Assembly (NCBI GenBank): GCA_903884655.1
Contig: CAISFO010000074.1
Coordinates: forward strand, 1-45,710
Direction of reading: 5' to 3'
Source: an uncultured Holophagaceae bacterium
GTDB taxonomy: Bacteria > Acidobacteriota > Holophagae > Holophagales > Holophagaceae
DNA: 45,710 nucleotides
Part shown: positions 25,984 through 38,146 of the stretch, one piece after another
Numbering within the stretch: position 1 is the first letter of the stretch
Layout of the letters: every line of letters starts with the position of its first letter
Notes under the pieces: model-generated
The model's database searches: none
What the model was told of the DNA's origin: nothing
The model's input: the letters and a program-made list of their open reading frames with translations, nothing else
Translations under genes and position numbers: made by a program

Positions 25984-25986
25984 CCG

Positions 25987-26583
25987 CTACTTCTTCGGCT
26001 CGTCCGGCTGGGCACCAGGCACTTGGACCACTGCGGCCGGAGCACTCTGGAAGGCGAGGTGGGTGATCCACCAGCGCTTGCCGTCCCAGCCGCACTGCAG
26101 GGCGTTGAGGCCGGTGTAGGCCACGGGCCCTTCGGCGCTCAGCCGGATCTCATAGGGCGACCAGACCTGGGCGAGGCCATCCTGTTTCTGGACCGACACC
26201 GCCGTGCCGCGCTCGAAGAACCCGGTCTTCTCCCACTGGGGCAGGGCAAAGCCAAGGAAGGCTTCCAGCTCCACCGGGCGGAGGAAGGCGCCCTTCTCGG
26301 GATGCCGGGCCGCCACCAGGATCCTGGCCTGGATGTGGAACAGGGCGCGGATCTTCTCGATCTCGCGCTTCTGGTCCTTGGGCCCCGAGATGTAGGCGTA
26401 GAGCGCCGCTGTCAGGGCCTCCGGCGTGGCGGTATCGGCCGGTGCCAGCTCCGCGCGCACCAGTTCCGTGACGGGATTCGAACTGAGGGGCGGCGGTTTC
26501 CCCGGCTCGGGGCTTGGCTTGAGGGGGGCCGGCCCCTGGGCGACCAAGGAGAGCGATGCGAGACAGAGCAGCGAACGCAACAC
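25987..26583 (-). CDS. Secreted protein of unknown function, possibly NTF2/SnoaL-like
   Basis: This 198-residue protein has a signal peptide (LRSLLCLASLSLVAQG), a Pro-rich linker, and a domain of ~130 residues with two helices and beta strands (AYTGLNALQCGWDGKRWWITHLAFQS) that suggests an NTF2-like fold. The start is uncertain. GTG 26583 follows GGAGG by 5 nt and directly precedes the signal. An ATG at 26613 overlaps the ampG stop by ATGA and would add ten polar residues. It is downstream of ampG on the same strand, so a cell-envelope role is possible. Confidence 0.65.
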   Translation of the reverse strand: MLRSLLCLASLSLVAQGPAPLKPSPEPGKPPPLSSNPVTELVRAELAPADTATPEALTAALYAYISGPKDQKREIEKIRALFHIQARILVAARHPEKGAFLRPVELEAFLGFALPQWEKTGFFERGTAVSVQKQDGLAQVWSPYEIRLSAEGPVAYTGLNALQCGWDGKRWWITHLAFQSAPAAVVQVPGAQPDEPKK

Positions 26584-26609
26584 AGAGACCTCCACCGACC
26601 TTGAATGTG

Positions 26610-27824
26610 TCATGCCTCGTCCTCCTCAGGGAGCCCCCACCGATCATAGTGAAGCAGGAGCAGGAGGCCCGGGATGGCGGCGGCCGCGCAGAGCGGGAAG
26701 TAGAGGGTCCATCCCACCCGCGCCGCCAGGAACCCCGTGAAACCCGCAAAGAGCGTGCGAGGCAAGGCCATGAGGGCACTGAACAGCGCGTACTGGGTGC
26801 CGGTGTAGGTTCGATTGCAGCTGCCCATGAGCAGGGCCGCGAAGGCGCTGCCACCCATGCCGTAAGCCAGGTTCTCCAGCGTGTTGGCAGCCACCAGCAG
26901 GGGCAGGTGGCGGCCCAGGAGCGAGATGGCCCAGAAGCCCAGGATGCTGCCGGCCTGCACAAAGCCACAAATCCACAGGGCCTTCCGCAGGCTCATGCGG
27001 GTGAGCATCCAGCCCCCGATGAGTCCGCCCAGGATGATGGCCACCATGGCCGTGGTCTTCTGCACCGTACCGATCTGCATTTTGGTGAAGCCCATGCCCC
27101 GGAGCAGGAAGGGCATGGTCATGGACTCGGCGAGCCAGTCGCCCAGCTTGTAGAACACGGCGAAGGCCAGGAGGTAGCCGATACCTTTGCGCTGGAGCAG
27201 ATCTTCCAGCGGTCCAGCAATGGCCTCCTGGAGACTGCGCGGCGCCCGGGCCACGGCATCCGTGTTCATGGCCAGCCAGGTGCCAGCCATGCCCAGCAGC
27301 GTGAGTACCGCCATGGCCAGGTAGGTGGTCCGCCAACCGAAGGCCTGGGCCATGATCAACGCCAGACCTCCACTAACCAGCATGGCCACGCGGTAGGCCG
27401 CGATGTGGATGCTGTTGCCCAGGCCCAGGTGCTTCTGGTCCAGAGCCTCGGCCCGCCAGGCGTCCACGGCGATGTCGAAGGTGGCGCTGGCCACAGCCAC
27501 GGACAGTGCCAGGACCACCACCCGCATGAGATCCAGGTGGGGCTGGGTTCGGGCCAGCAGGACCAGGGCCATCGCCATGCTCCCTTGCATGGCGATCATC
27601 CAGCCGCGGCGTCGGCCCAGGCCCGGCAGGGCATAGCGGTCCAGGAAGGGTGCCCAGAGGACCTTGAGGCTGTAAGGCAGCGTCACGAAGCTGAAGAGGC
27701 CGATGGTGGCCAGGCTCAGACCCTCGTCGGTCATCCAGGCCTTGAGCGTGGAACCCGTCAGGAACAGGGGCAGCCCCGAGGCGAACCCGAGCAGGACAAG
27801 GACCAGGAGGCGACGAGACGGCAT
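26610..27824 (-). CDS. ampG: AmpG-like muropeptide permease (MFS)
   Basis: AmpG imports anhydromuropeptides from the periplasm for peptidoglycan recycling. The 404-residue protein has 12 predicted membrane segments. The N terminus carries the AmpG hallmark FASGLPLFLTGSTLKAWM, then GLFSFVTLPYSLKVLWAPFLDRY and GRRRGWM. ASATFDIAVDAWRAE is also typical. No ribosome site is seen before ATG 27824. It follows a DUF2231 membrane protein gene after 45 bp on the same strand. No beta-lactamase or ampD is nearby. Confidence 0.9.
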   Translation of the reverse strand: MPSRRLLVLVLLGFASGLPLFLTGSTLKAWMTDEGLSLATIGLFSFVTLPYSLKVLWAPFLDRYALPGLGRRRGWMIAMQGSMAMALVLLARTQPHLDLMRVVVLALSVAVASATFDIAVDAWRAEALDQKHLGLGNSIHIAAYRVAMLVSGGLALIMAQAFGWRTTYLAMAVLTLLGMAGTWLAMNTDAVARAPRSLQEAIAGPLEDLLQRKGIGYLLAFAVFYKLGDWLAESMTMPFLLRGMGFTKMQIGTVQKTTAMVAIILGGLIGGWMLTRMSLRKALWICGFVQAGSILGFWAISLLGRHLPLLVAANTLENLAYGMGGSAFAALLMGSCNRTYTGTQYALFSALMALPRTLFAGFTGFLAARVGWTLYFPLCAAAAIPGLLLLLHYDRWGLPEEDEA

Positions 27825-27869
27825 GGGAGATGGTAACGGGTACGCCGTCTTGATGTCCGATTGCAGGGG

Positions 27870-28358
27870 TCAGGGCAGCGGCGGCTCAGGCCCCGCGTGG
27901 GTGTGCAGGTCATGGACCAGGTGTCCGCCCAGGTGACCGGTGCGGGCCACGGCCAGCATGCCAGCCGCGCTCAGCAGCAGCCAGGCCAGCAGCAGACCTG
28001 TTTCCAGGGGCTTCGACAGCTCCTTCTTCCGGAACAGAGGAAGGGACCACAGCCCGGCGAAGGCCGCGCCCAACAGGCAGAAGATCAGGGTGGCCCATTG
28101 GGCCGCCAGTTCATGGTCCCGCACACCGGCCAGGAGGGCCGGTGTGGCACGGGCATAGCGCTCCACCGCATCCCCGCTCGCAAGTGCCAGGAACAGCCCC
28201 CCGATGCCCAGCAGCAGCAGGACCAGAGCCGAGAGGTGAATCCCCCGTCGCTGGGCGGGCCACAGCAGACCCAACAGCACCAGCAGTGGCGCCACCGTCA
28301 GGAGCGCGATGGGGAAATGGACGATGGCCGGATGGAGGTGGTTCCAGGGCGGCAGCAT
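27870..28358 (-). CDS. DUF2231-type membrane protein
   Basis: This 162-residue protein has four predicted membrane helices. It starts with the family signature HPAIVHFPIALL and ends with HTGHLGGHLVHDLHTHAG-like histidine-rich sequence (RTGHLGGHLVHDLHTHAG). The histidines in helices suggest heme or metal coordination, as proposed for related families, but this is inference. It probably heads the transcript that includes ampG. Confidence 0.82.
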   Translation of the reverse strand: MLPPWNHLHPAIVHFPIALLTVAPLLVLLGLLWPAQRRGIHLSALVLLLLGIGGLFLALASGDAVERYARATPALLAGVRDHELAAQWATLIFCLLGAAFAGLWSLPLFRKKELSKPLETGLLLAWLLLSAAGMLAVARTGHLGGHLVHDLHTHAGPEPPLP

Positions 28359-28469
28359 GGGAACTCCAGGGTTGTCGATTCGATCATGGAGTATTACGAC
28401 GGAATGGGAAGGATGGATGGGTGGTCATGAAAAACGTCGGCGCGCCGTGCCTTCGCCGGAGAATAGAAA

Positions 28470-28498
28470 GCGAAGGCCCTGCGTCGCAGGGCCTTCGC
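28470..28498 (-). terminator. Intrinsic terminator after acs
   Basis: GCGAAGGCCCTGC and GCAGGGCCTTCGC form a perfect 13-bp stem with a GTC loop, 46 bp past the acs stop. On the minus strand it is followed by TTTCTATTCT, a usable U-rich tail. Confidence 0.82.
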
Positions 28499-28544
28499 GC
28501 GGGGGTCCGGGGGTACGTGCGCAGCGCGGAACCCCCAGAGAACG

Positions 28545-30476
<1,932 letters not shown>

Positions 30477-30607
30477 GAACGACTCCAAGAACGGATTGAG
30501 ATGGTTGAAGTGCGGAGAATTTGTACCGAAGGTAGCATGGTGACCCGCCGGTCTCGCAGAGAACTGATGACCGGAATCACGGCCAGCCACCCTCTGGAGC
30601 CCTTGCC

Positions 30608-31237
30608 ATGACTGAATCTGCGCCCCCACCAGTGACTTACGATGTACACCCGAGCATCGCCTACGTGGCGGCGATGGTGTCGAACCTGAAGGAGAAAACA
30701 GGCAAGAGTCTGGACGAGTGGTCAGACCTGATCCATTCCGAGCAGCCCCTCGATCCCAAGGCCTGGCTGGCCTCGAGAGGGCTCGGAACCCAGCAGGCGG
30801 GTCTGGTGTTGCGGCGGGCGACCGCTGCCCGCGGACACGCCTTCGCTGATACGCCCGCGGGCTACCTGGCCTCGGCGCCAGGTTATGTGGAGGCTCAGTA
30901 CGGTGGCCGGAGAGCCTTGCTGAGACCGCTGTTCGAACGCCTCACCACCCTGGCGCGCAGCCTGGGTCCGGATGTGAAAGTCTGTCCCTGCGAGACCATG
31001 GTGGCGTTCTACCGTCACCACGTGTTCGCCCAGGTGAAGCCCTTCGCCAGCCGCCTGGACCTGGGCCTCGCGCTAAGCGATCCCGCCACCGTGGAAGATC
31101 CCAGTGGAAGACTCAAGGACACCGGCGGCTTTAAGAAAAGGGACCGCATTACGCACAAGCTGGAGATCACCTCGGAGGCCGAATTGGGAACCGCGTCGCC
31201 CTGGCTGAAAGTGGCCTACGAGCGGGACAGGCATTGA
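30608..31237 (+). CDS. DUF4287 / DUF5655-domain protein
   Basis: This 209-residue soluble protein has an N-terminal DUF4287-like segment (about 15-70, AYVAAMVSNLKEKTGKSLDEW) and a C-terminal DUF5655-like segment from about 95, both families of unknown function. No signal or membrane helix is seen. It is divergent from acs and stands alone on its strand. Confidence 0.72.
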   Translation: MTESAPPPVTYDVHPSIAYVAAMVSNLKEKTGKSLDEWSDLIHSEQPLDPKAWLASRGLGTQQAGLVLRRATAARGHAFADTPAGYLASAPGYVEAQYGGRRALLRPLFERLTTLARSLGPDVKVCPCETMVAFYRHHVFAQVKPFASRLDLGLALSDPATVEDPSGRLKDTGGFKKRDRITHKLEITSEAELGTASPWLKVAYERDRH

Positions 31238-31348
31238 CCTGCCAGACGCCCTGCCGACCGCCCGTACCGCATTCACCCCTTGCCGTGCGGTGGGGACTGA
31301 CGCCGGTTCACCATGAGGCTTCCTGGTCTGCGGGCGCGCCCAGAGGCA

Positions 31349-31378
31349 GCCCAGGGCTCCGCGGTGGCAGTCCTGGGC
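31349..31378. terminator. Weak bidirectional terminator candidate
   Basis: GCCCAGG and CCTGGGC pair with a 16-nt loop between the convergent DUF4287 and DinB-like genes. There is no U-run, so termination would be inefficient or Rho-dependent. Confidence 0.25.
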
Positions 31379-31403
31379 CGCGCTGGTTGCAGTGCGAGAA
31401 GCC

Positions 31404-31982
31404 TCAGGACTTGGGCTTAGGGCGGCTCGCGGGCGGCACGATGCCGTTCGTGCGGAGGTACTCCACCATCTGGCCGTAGTGGTCCATGCCATGGAAGCCC
31501 AGCAGCGTGGCCAGGCCGATGGGCGTGAAGTCGGGGCCCTGGCCGAAGGGGTTCTTGATGGGGCGGGTGCCGTTCTGGGCCGTGATGCTCTGGACGGCCT
31601 TCCGGGCATAGGCGAAAGAATCCTTCAGGTACTGCACGATCTCGGCCTTGGTCTTGAGGTTGTCGGGCCCCATCTCGACGTTGGCCATCTCGACCTGGGA
31701 CTTCTCCCCGAGGATCATGGCGCCAAAGGCGAAGTTCACGGCGGCGACATGCTTCACCTGCTGGGCGAAAGTCTTCACGCCCTTGTACTCGCCCTGGGTG
31801 GGGGCCCAGTTGAACTTGTCCTCGGGCATGGCCTCGGCGGCGCCGATGAACTGCATGGGCACCCACTGGTAGGTGCCGTCCATGGCCGCGCCGATGGAGG
31901 GCTCGGCCATGGGGGCGGCGGTCGCCGGGGCCTGGGCGGCAAGCGGCAGCGCGAGCAAGAAGGCGAGCATCGTCATTTTCAT
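31404..31982 (-). CDS. Exported DinB-like protein
   Basis: This 192-residue protein has a clear signal peptide (MTMLAFLLALPLAAQAP) and a helical DinB-type four-helix domain. Metal-ligand histidines of the family are visible in QVKHVAAVNF and in LGFHGMDHYGQM. DinB-family proteins are mostly cytoplasmic thiol-transferase-like enzymes; an exported member is less usual. ATG 31982 follows AAGGAG. A second in-frame ATG two codons later is possible. Confidence 0.83.
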   Translation of the reverse strand: MKMTMLAFLLALPLAAQAPATAAPMAEPSIGAAMDGTYQWVPMQFIGAAEAMPEDKFNWAPTQGEYKGVKTFAQQVKHVAAVNFAFGAMILGEKSQVEMANVEMGPDNLKTKAEIVQYLKDSFAYARKAVQSITAQNGTRPIKNPFGQGPDFTPIGLATLLGFHGMDHYGQMVEYLRTNGIVPPASRPKPKS

Positions 31983-32009
31983 AGCGTTCTCCTTGAAAGA
32001 GGAGGCCAT

Positions 32010-32039
32010 CCTACACCCAGTGGTTCATCCATGTGTCAA
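32010..32039 (-). promoter_or_regulatory. Sigma-70-like promoter of the exported DinB gene
   Basis: On the minus strand a perfect TTGACA (32039-32034) is followed after 18 bp by TGTAGG (32015-32010). The distance to the DinB-like gene start, about 28 bp from the -10, is suitable. Confidence 0.45.
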
Positions 32040-32164
32040 CATTCATTTCGACCCCGGAATGGGGAATTACGAACCTGAGTGGTCCAGATCGCTGATGGCA
32101 ATATCCCTTGCGCGTGGAGCTCACACCGACTACGGAGCGGCCCGCTTCAAACGGGAGTCGACGC

Positions 32165-32644
32165 CTAGGGAATCGCCACACTCACCCGGTTCACCTTCAG
32201 CACTCGATCCATATCCTTGGGATCCAGCTCCACCAGGAAGCCCCGGCTGCCACCGTTGAGGTGGATGCGCGGCAGGTCGAAGATGGTGGCCTCGGCGTAG
32301 ACGGGCATGGCCTTCTTCGTGCCCAGCGGGCTCGTGCCGCCCACCAGGTAGCCGCTGTGGCGGTTGGCCACCTCTGGCTTGCAGGGCTGCACGGATTTCG
32401 CGCCGCTCTGCCGGGCCAGCTCCTTGGTGCTCACTTCCCGGTCCCCGTGCATGAGGACGATGAGCGGCGCGCCCTTGTCGTCCTCCATCACCAGGGTCTT
32501 GATCACCATGTGCTCGTCCACACCCAGCTCCCGGGCGCTCACCCGCGTGCCGCCGTGCTCCTCGTAGCGGTAGAGATGTTCCGTGTAGGGAATGCCCGCC
32601 TGTTTCAGGAGACGGGTGACCTGGGTGGAGGGAACCTTTGCCAT
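32165..32644 (-). CDS. ybaK: YbaK/EbsC-type aminoacyl-tRNA deacylase
   Basis: This 159-residue protein resembles YbaK, which removes Cys mischarged onto tRNA-Pro. Characteristic features are the conserved VIKTLVMEDD, the SAKSVQP region, and GGTSPLGTKKAMPVYAE. It is a single-domain, cytoplasmic enzyme. ATG 32644 lies 36 bp from the divergent SDR gene, so the two share a small control region. Confidence 0.9.
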   Translation of the reverse strand: MAKVPSTQVTRLLKQAGIPYTEHLYRYEEHGGTRVSARELGVDEHMVIKTLVMEDDKGAPLIVLMHGDREVSTKELARQSGAKSVQPCKPEVANRHSGYLVGGTSPLGTKKAMPVYAEATIFDLPRIHLNGGSRGFLVELDPKDMDRVLKVNRVSVAIP

Positions 32645-32679
32645 GGGATCATCATTCCAGATTCCAGCTTGGAGGCAGC

Positions 32680-33351
32680 ATGAGCACCACTATTTCGCTC
32701 GTCACCGGCGCTTCCCGTGGCCTGGGCCGCGAAGTCGCCCGGCGCCTCGCGGAGGAAGGCCACACGGTGCTGGCGGGCGTCCGGTACCCAGCCCGGTGGA
32801 GCCCCCTCCCCGGCGTGGAGATGGTGGAGCTGGATGTGGCCGATCCGGCCTCGATCCAGGCGGCCGCCGCTCAGGTGAAGTCCCGGTTCGGCCACCTGGA
32901 TGTGCTGGTGAACAATGCAGGCATCCTGCTCGATCCCACCGGCGATGCGCTCTCGATGGATGTGGACCTGCTGCGCAGGACTCTGGAGACCAACAGCCTG
33001 GGACCCCTCCGGGTGGCCCAGGCCTTCGCCCCCATGATGGCGAAGGGCGGCCGCATCGTGAACGTTAGCAGCGGCGGCGGCCAGCTCTCAGCCCCCTCCA
33101 CCTGGTCGCCGGCCTACTGCGTCTCCAAGACCGCCCTTAACGCCATCACGGTCCAGCTCGCCGAGGCGTTGAAACCCCGCGGCATCGCCGTGAACGCCGT
33201 CTGCCCAGGCTGGGTTCGCACGGACATGGGGGGACCTGGCGCTCCCCGCAGTCTGGCGGAAGGCGCCGACAGCATCCTGTGGCTGGTGCTGAGGGCGACG
33301 CACGATCTTACCGGCGGTTTCTGGCGGGATGGCAAGCGGCTCGCCTGGTAG
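32680..33351 (+). CDS. Short-chain dehydrogenase/reductase
   Basis: This is a classical SDR of 223 residues. It has the Rossmann motif TGASRGLG (9-16), NNAG near 86, the catalytic Ser in VNVSSGGG and the Tyr/Lys pair in AYCVSKTALN. PGWVRTDMGGPGAP follows. The coenzyme is probably NADP(H), given an Arg after the Gly motif, and the substrate is unknown. ATG 32680 follows GGAGG; an in-frame start at 32638 is upstream. Confidence 0.92.
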   Translation: MSTTISLVTGASRGLGREVARRLAEEGHTVLAGVRYPARWSPLPGVEMVELDVADPASIQAAAAQVKSRFGHLDVLVNNAGILLDPTGDALSMDVDLLRRTLETNSLGPLRVAQAFAPMMAKGGRIVNVSSGGGQLSAPSTWSPAYCVSKTALNAITVQLAEALKPRGIAVNAVCPGWVRTDMGGPGAPRSLAEGADSILWLVLRATHDLTGGFWRDGKRLAW

Positions 33352-33389
33352 GCTCGACCGTCCGCTCATTACCGACCTGGAGCAGTCCC

Positions 33390-34628
33390 ATGAATGGACC
33401 CGCCATCGAGCAGCCCCCCGCGCCGGCCCCGGAGCCGCCGCCGGGGTCCAAGCGCTGCCCCACCTGCGGGTTTGTCCAGGAAGACTGGGCTCAGATCTGC
33501 CCGGCTTGCGATTACCTGTGGCCCGCTCCCGCCCAGGGTCCCAGCGGCTCCCAGGCCCGTCTCGCCCAGTTCCGGGACCAGCTGGCGACGAAGGCGCCCA
33601 CTCCCTTGCTCACCTACGGCATCATCGGTGCGAACGCCGCCGTGTTCCTCGCCATGCTGGTGACCGGCGTCTCCCTGATGAATCCGGACGTCAAGACCCT
33701 CCTGGCCTGGGGCGGGAACCTGGGCTCGGCCACCACGTCAGGCCAGTGGTGGCGGCTGTTCACGTGCATGTTTCTGCACATCGGGCTGATTCACATCCTG
33801 TTCAACATGTTCGTCCTCTGGGATATCGGGCGGTTCATCGAACGCCTGCTGGGCCCGGCGGGCCTGGCGGTGGTCTACGTGCTGGCGGGCCTCTCCGGCA
33901 GCATCGCCTCCATGTGGTGGAATCCCTTCGTGGTGTCGGCGGGGGCCTCCGGCGCCATCTTCGGCCTGTATGGCTGTCTCCTCGGGTACCTGCTTGCCGA
34001 ATCCGCGGACGTGCCCGTGGAGGTGGCGCGACGCCTGCAGAAGAACGCCTTGGTGTTCCTTGGCTACAACCTGATTTGGGGCCTGGTCCATCGCGGCACG
34101 GATATGGCCGGCCACCTGGGCGGTCTGGCGGGAGGCCTCGCCTGTGGCTTCGCACTGGCCCACCGCCTGAAGAGCCGGGGTCCTGCGGCCAAGCCCAGGA
34201 TCCTTTTCCAGGTGGCCGCTGCGGGCCTGGCCATTCTGGTGCTGGCTGCGGCCTCCCGGCCCCGGACGGTGGACCTCCAGCAGGAGCTCGCCCGGTTTTC
34301 GGCCACGGAGTCCAAGGTCCAGGCCAGCTACAACCAGGCGGTCGCACAGGCCCGGGCCGGCCACCTCACGGACTTGGAGTTCGCCCGCAGCATGGATGCC
34401 GACGTCATCCCCCCATGGCATGCGGCTCGCCTCCGCCTCGAGGGCCTCCACGGGCTGCCGGAGCCGCAGGCTCTGCTGCTCGCCCGCATCGGGCGCTATG
34501 CCGAAACCCGCGAGCGGGGCTGGGTGGTGTTTTCCGAGGCCCTGCGCCAGCACGACCCGGAGGGGGTCCAGCGAGCCGCCACCCTGCATGGGCAGGCCGA
34601 CCAGTTGCTGAAGGACCTGAGCCGGTAA
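33390..34628 (+). CDS. Rhomboid-family intramembrane protease with zinc-ribbon N terminus
   Basis: This 412-residue protein begins with a Pro-rich segment and a CPTCG...CPAC zinc ribbon (Cys23, 26, 37, 40). Residues about 70-265 form the six-helix rhomboid core, with the Ser nucleophile in GASGAIFG, His in DMAGHLGG and HIGLIHILFN in the second helix. One more membrane helix (about 275-290) precedes a ~120-residue soluble C-terminal domain (mostly helical). Substrates are unknown. ATG 33390 follows GGAG. Confidence 0.93.
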   Translation: MNGPAIEQPPAPAPEPPPGSKRCPTCGFVQEDWAQICPACDYLWPAPAQGPSGSQARLAQFRDQLATKAPTPLLTYGIIGANAAVFLAMLVTGVSLMNPDVKTLLAWGGNLGSATTSGQWWRLFTCMFLHIGLIHILFNMFVLWDIGRFIERLLGPAGLAVVYVLAGLSGSIASMWWNPFVVSAGASGAIFGLYGCLLGYLLAESADVPVEVARRLQKNALVFLGYNLIWGLVHRGTDMAGHLGGLAGGLACGFALAHRLKSRGPAAKPRILFQVAAAGLAILVLAAASRPRTVDLQQELARFSATESKVQASYNQAVAQARAGHLTDLEFARSMDADVIPPWHAARLRLEGLHGLPEPQALLLARIGRYAETRERGWVVFSEALRQHDPEGVQRAATLHGQADQLLKDLSR

Positions 34629-34643
34629 ATCGTCTGGAGGGAT

Positions 34644-35432
34644 TCAGTCGACGGAGGCCCTGAAGTGCACGCCGTCCGGTACCTCGATCCCGAAGGCGTC
34701 GCGCAGAACTGCGAACAGTTCCCCAGACGCCAGCTCCCGGCCCTCCACCTGGTCCCCGCGCAGTTCGGCGTAGGCCCGGTTCCGGAGGATGCGGCGGACG
34801 TCGGGACCCGGCAGCTGGGCCGTGAGCGTCTTCACGAAACGGGAGTCCGGGTGGGTGCTGGTGTAGTGGTTGCCCAGCTCGAAATCGACGGGCAGCCGCG
34901 CCTCGGGAAGGAAGGCGTAGAGGTCCTCCCAGCCCCCGTGGTGGAAGGACTGGAGCACACACAGACCTGCTTCCTGCGCGACCCGATAGGTGTTCAGGAA
35001 CTGCGGGTGGGCTTCGCCATCCATGGGCACGGGATGGAGCAGGCCTTCGCCACCGAAGCCCACATCAACCAGCCAGGGAGCTCCTTCCACGAGCACCACC
35101 AGCAGCATGTGGGTGCGCGGCAGTACCTCGGGCGCCCCAAGGCGAACCCGGGCCTCGCAGGGGATGGCGTCGAACCCCAGCGCCTTCAGCACCGCCAGGA
35201 AGAGGGTGCCATGTTCGAAGCAATAGCCGCCCCGACGCCGGGCCACCAGCTTGGCCTGGAGGGAGGCCAGGTCCAGGCGGATGGGCAGGCCCATCTGGAT
35301 GTCCAGGTTTTCGAAGGGGATGGTGGTGGCGTGGGCGAAGTGCAGGGAGTGGAGGCCCGCCAGGTCGGACCTGGGCCTGGCGGCAAGGCCGATGCGATGC
35401 AGGTAGGCATCCAGATCCAGCTCAGCGGACAT
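34644..35432 (-). CDS. Arylamine N-acetyltransferase
   Basis: This 262-residue NAT has its catalytic triad visible: Cys in RRGGYCFE, His in RTHMLL and Asp in LVDVGFGG. NATs acetylate arylamines and hydrazines from acetyl-CoA; in some bacteria they take part in amide formation. ATG 35432 overlaps the upstream tautomerase by 11 bp. A TTG seven codons earlier is less likely. It is convergent with the rhomboid gene. Confidence 0.93.
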   Translation of the reverse strand: MSAELDLDAYLHRIGLAARPRSDLAGLHSLHFAHATTIPFENLDIQMGLPIRLDLASLQAKLVARRRGGYCFEHGTLFLAVLKALGFDAIPCEARVRLGAPEVLPRTHMLLVVLVEGAPWLVDVGFGGEGLLHPVPMDGEAHPQFLNTYRVAQEAGLCVLQSFHHGGWEDLYAFLPEARLPVDFELGNHYTSTHPDSRFVKTLTAQLPGPDVRRILRNRAYAELRGDQVEGRELASGELFAVLRDAFGIEVPDGVHFRASVD

Positions 35433-35802
35433 ACTGGGCTTCGCCCTGGCCAAAGGACCAGTCCGCCAAGTCGTTCTCCACCAGGCAGATCAGCACATCC
35501 TCGGGACGCAGCCCGGGATTCGTGGCGAGGTTCTCCGCGATGCGCCGGTAGAGGGCCTGCTTCATTTCCACCGTGCGGCCTTTGCGCAGGGTGATCTGGA
35601 TGGCCACCCAGTCCGGCGTGCGCTCAATGCCGAGGTAGTGGGGGTCGAAAAAGAGGCCCGAAGCGTGCTCGGTGAGGATGTGGAACCGGTCATGGGGGGG
35701 CACATTCACCGTGCCTTCCATCGCTTCTTGCACGCCATCGGAAAGAGCCTGGCGGTAGGCTTCGGTCACTCCGCTGCGATGGGAGATCCGGACGAGGGGC
35801 AT
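35422..35802 (-). CDS. Tautomerase-family protein
   Basis: This 126-residue protein belongs to the 4-oxalocrotonate tautomerase superfamily, in the longer Tautomerase_2-like group. The catalytic Pro2 (MPLVRISHRSG) is retained, with conserved FDPHYLGIERT and ENDLADWSFGQGEAQY blocks. The physiological substrate is unknown. ATG 35802 follows GGAGG. It overlaps the NAT gene and is therefore probably coupled to it. Confidence 0.9.
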   Translation of the reverse strand: MPLVRISHRSGVTEAYRQALSDGVQEAMEGTVNVPPHDRFHILTEHASGLFFDPHYLGIERTPDWVAIQITLRKGRTVEMKQALYRRIAENLATNPGLRPEDVLICLVENDLADWSFGQGEAQYVR

Positions 35803-35851
35803 GGGGCCTCCGGGGATGGGGTCGATCAGTCTAGACCCGTTCTCACCCGGG

Positions 35852-36337
35852 CTACCGGCCCTGCCAGGCCACCAGGTTCCGCCGGATCTGGGCGGCATGG
35901 ATCTCCAGGTGCTCCGAGTAGTTGCGCAGCCAGTCATCGGTACCGTACGGACCACTCTGGCTGTGCCTGCCCACCCGCCCCCAGGCCTCCTCTGGCAGCT
36001 GGGAGAGCATGGCCATGGTATGGCGCCGAGCCGCCTCCACGAGCACCAGGGCCAGTTCCGGGTCCGAGGCGTGGTAGTCGAACCGCCGGGCCCAGAGGTT
36101 CTCGTCGTAGCCGACGATGAAGGGCTTGGGCTCCGCCAGCAGGAGCCGGATGCGGATGGCCGCGTAGGCCTCGGAATCGGCGCAGTGGACCACCACTTCG
36201 TGGGCGCTCCACCTGCCTTCACCGGGGCGCCAGGTCCTGACCTCCACTGGCACTTCGGACCAGGCCTTGCGCAGCAGGGCGGATCCCTCTGCGTAGCGGC
36301 GAAGGCAGGATTCCCGGGTGGCGGCATCGAAGGACAT
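35852..36337 (-). CDS. DinB-family protein (cytoplasmic)
   Basis: This 161-residue four-helix DinB-like protein keeps the histidines expected for metal binding: SAHEVVVHCADSE, and a later SEHLEIHAAQI. No signal peptide is seen. ATG 36337 follows GAGGTG; an in-frame start at 36388 adds a poorly structured extension. It is unlike the exported DinB protein at 31.4-32.0 kb, so the two are not a recent duplication. It is divergent from ggt. Confidence 0.85.
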   Translation of the reverse strand: MSFDAATRESCLRRYAEGSALLRKAWSEVPVEVRTWRPGEGRWSAHEVVVHCADSEAYAAIRIRLLLAEPKPFIVGYDENLWARRFDYHASDPELALVLVEAARRHTMAMLSQLPEEAWGRVGRHSQSGPYGTDDWLRNYSEHLEIHAAQIRRNLVAWQGR

Positions 36338-36435
36338 GGGGCACCTCGGCTCCAGGATGAGCTTGCACTGGAAATTTTGAAGCCTCATCTTGCGAGGTAA
36401 TTATGCTTTCATGGCAGCAGCTTCCAGGAGGTCCC

Positions 36436-38133
<1,698 letters not shown>

Positions 38134-38146
38134 GGGCCTCGAAGGT

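Noticed and set aside
32016..32164. Small plus-strand frame between DinB-like and ybaK genes.
   Set aside because: No ribosome site, no recognisable domain, and it overlaps the DinB promoter.
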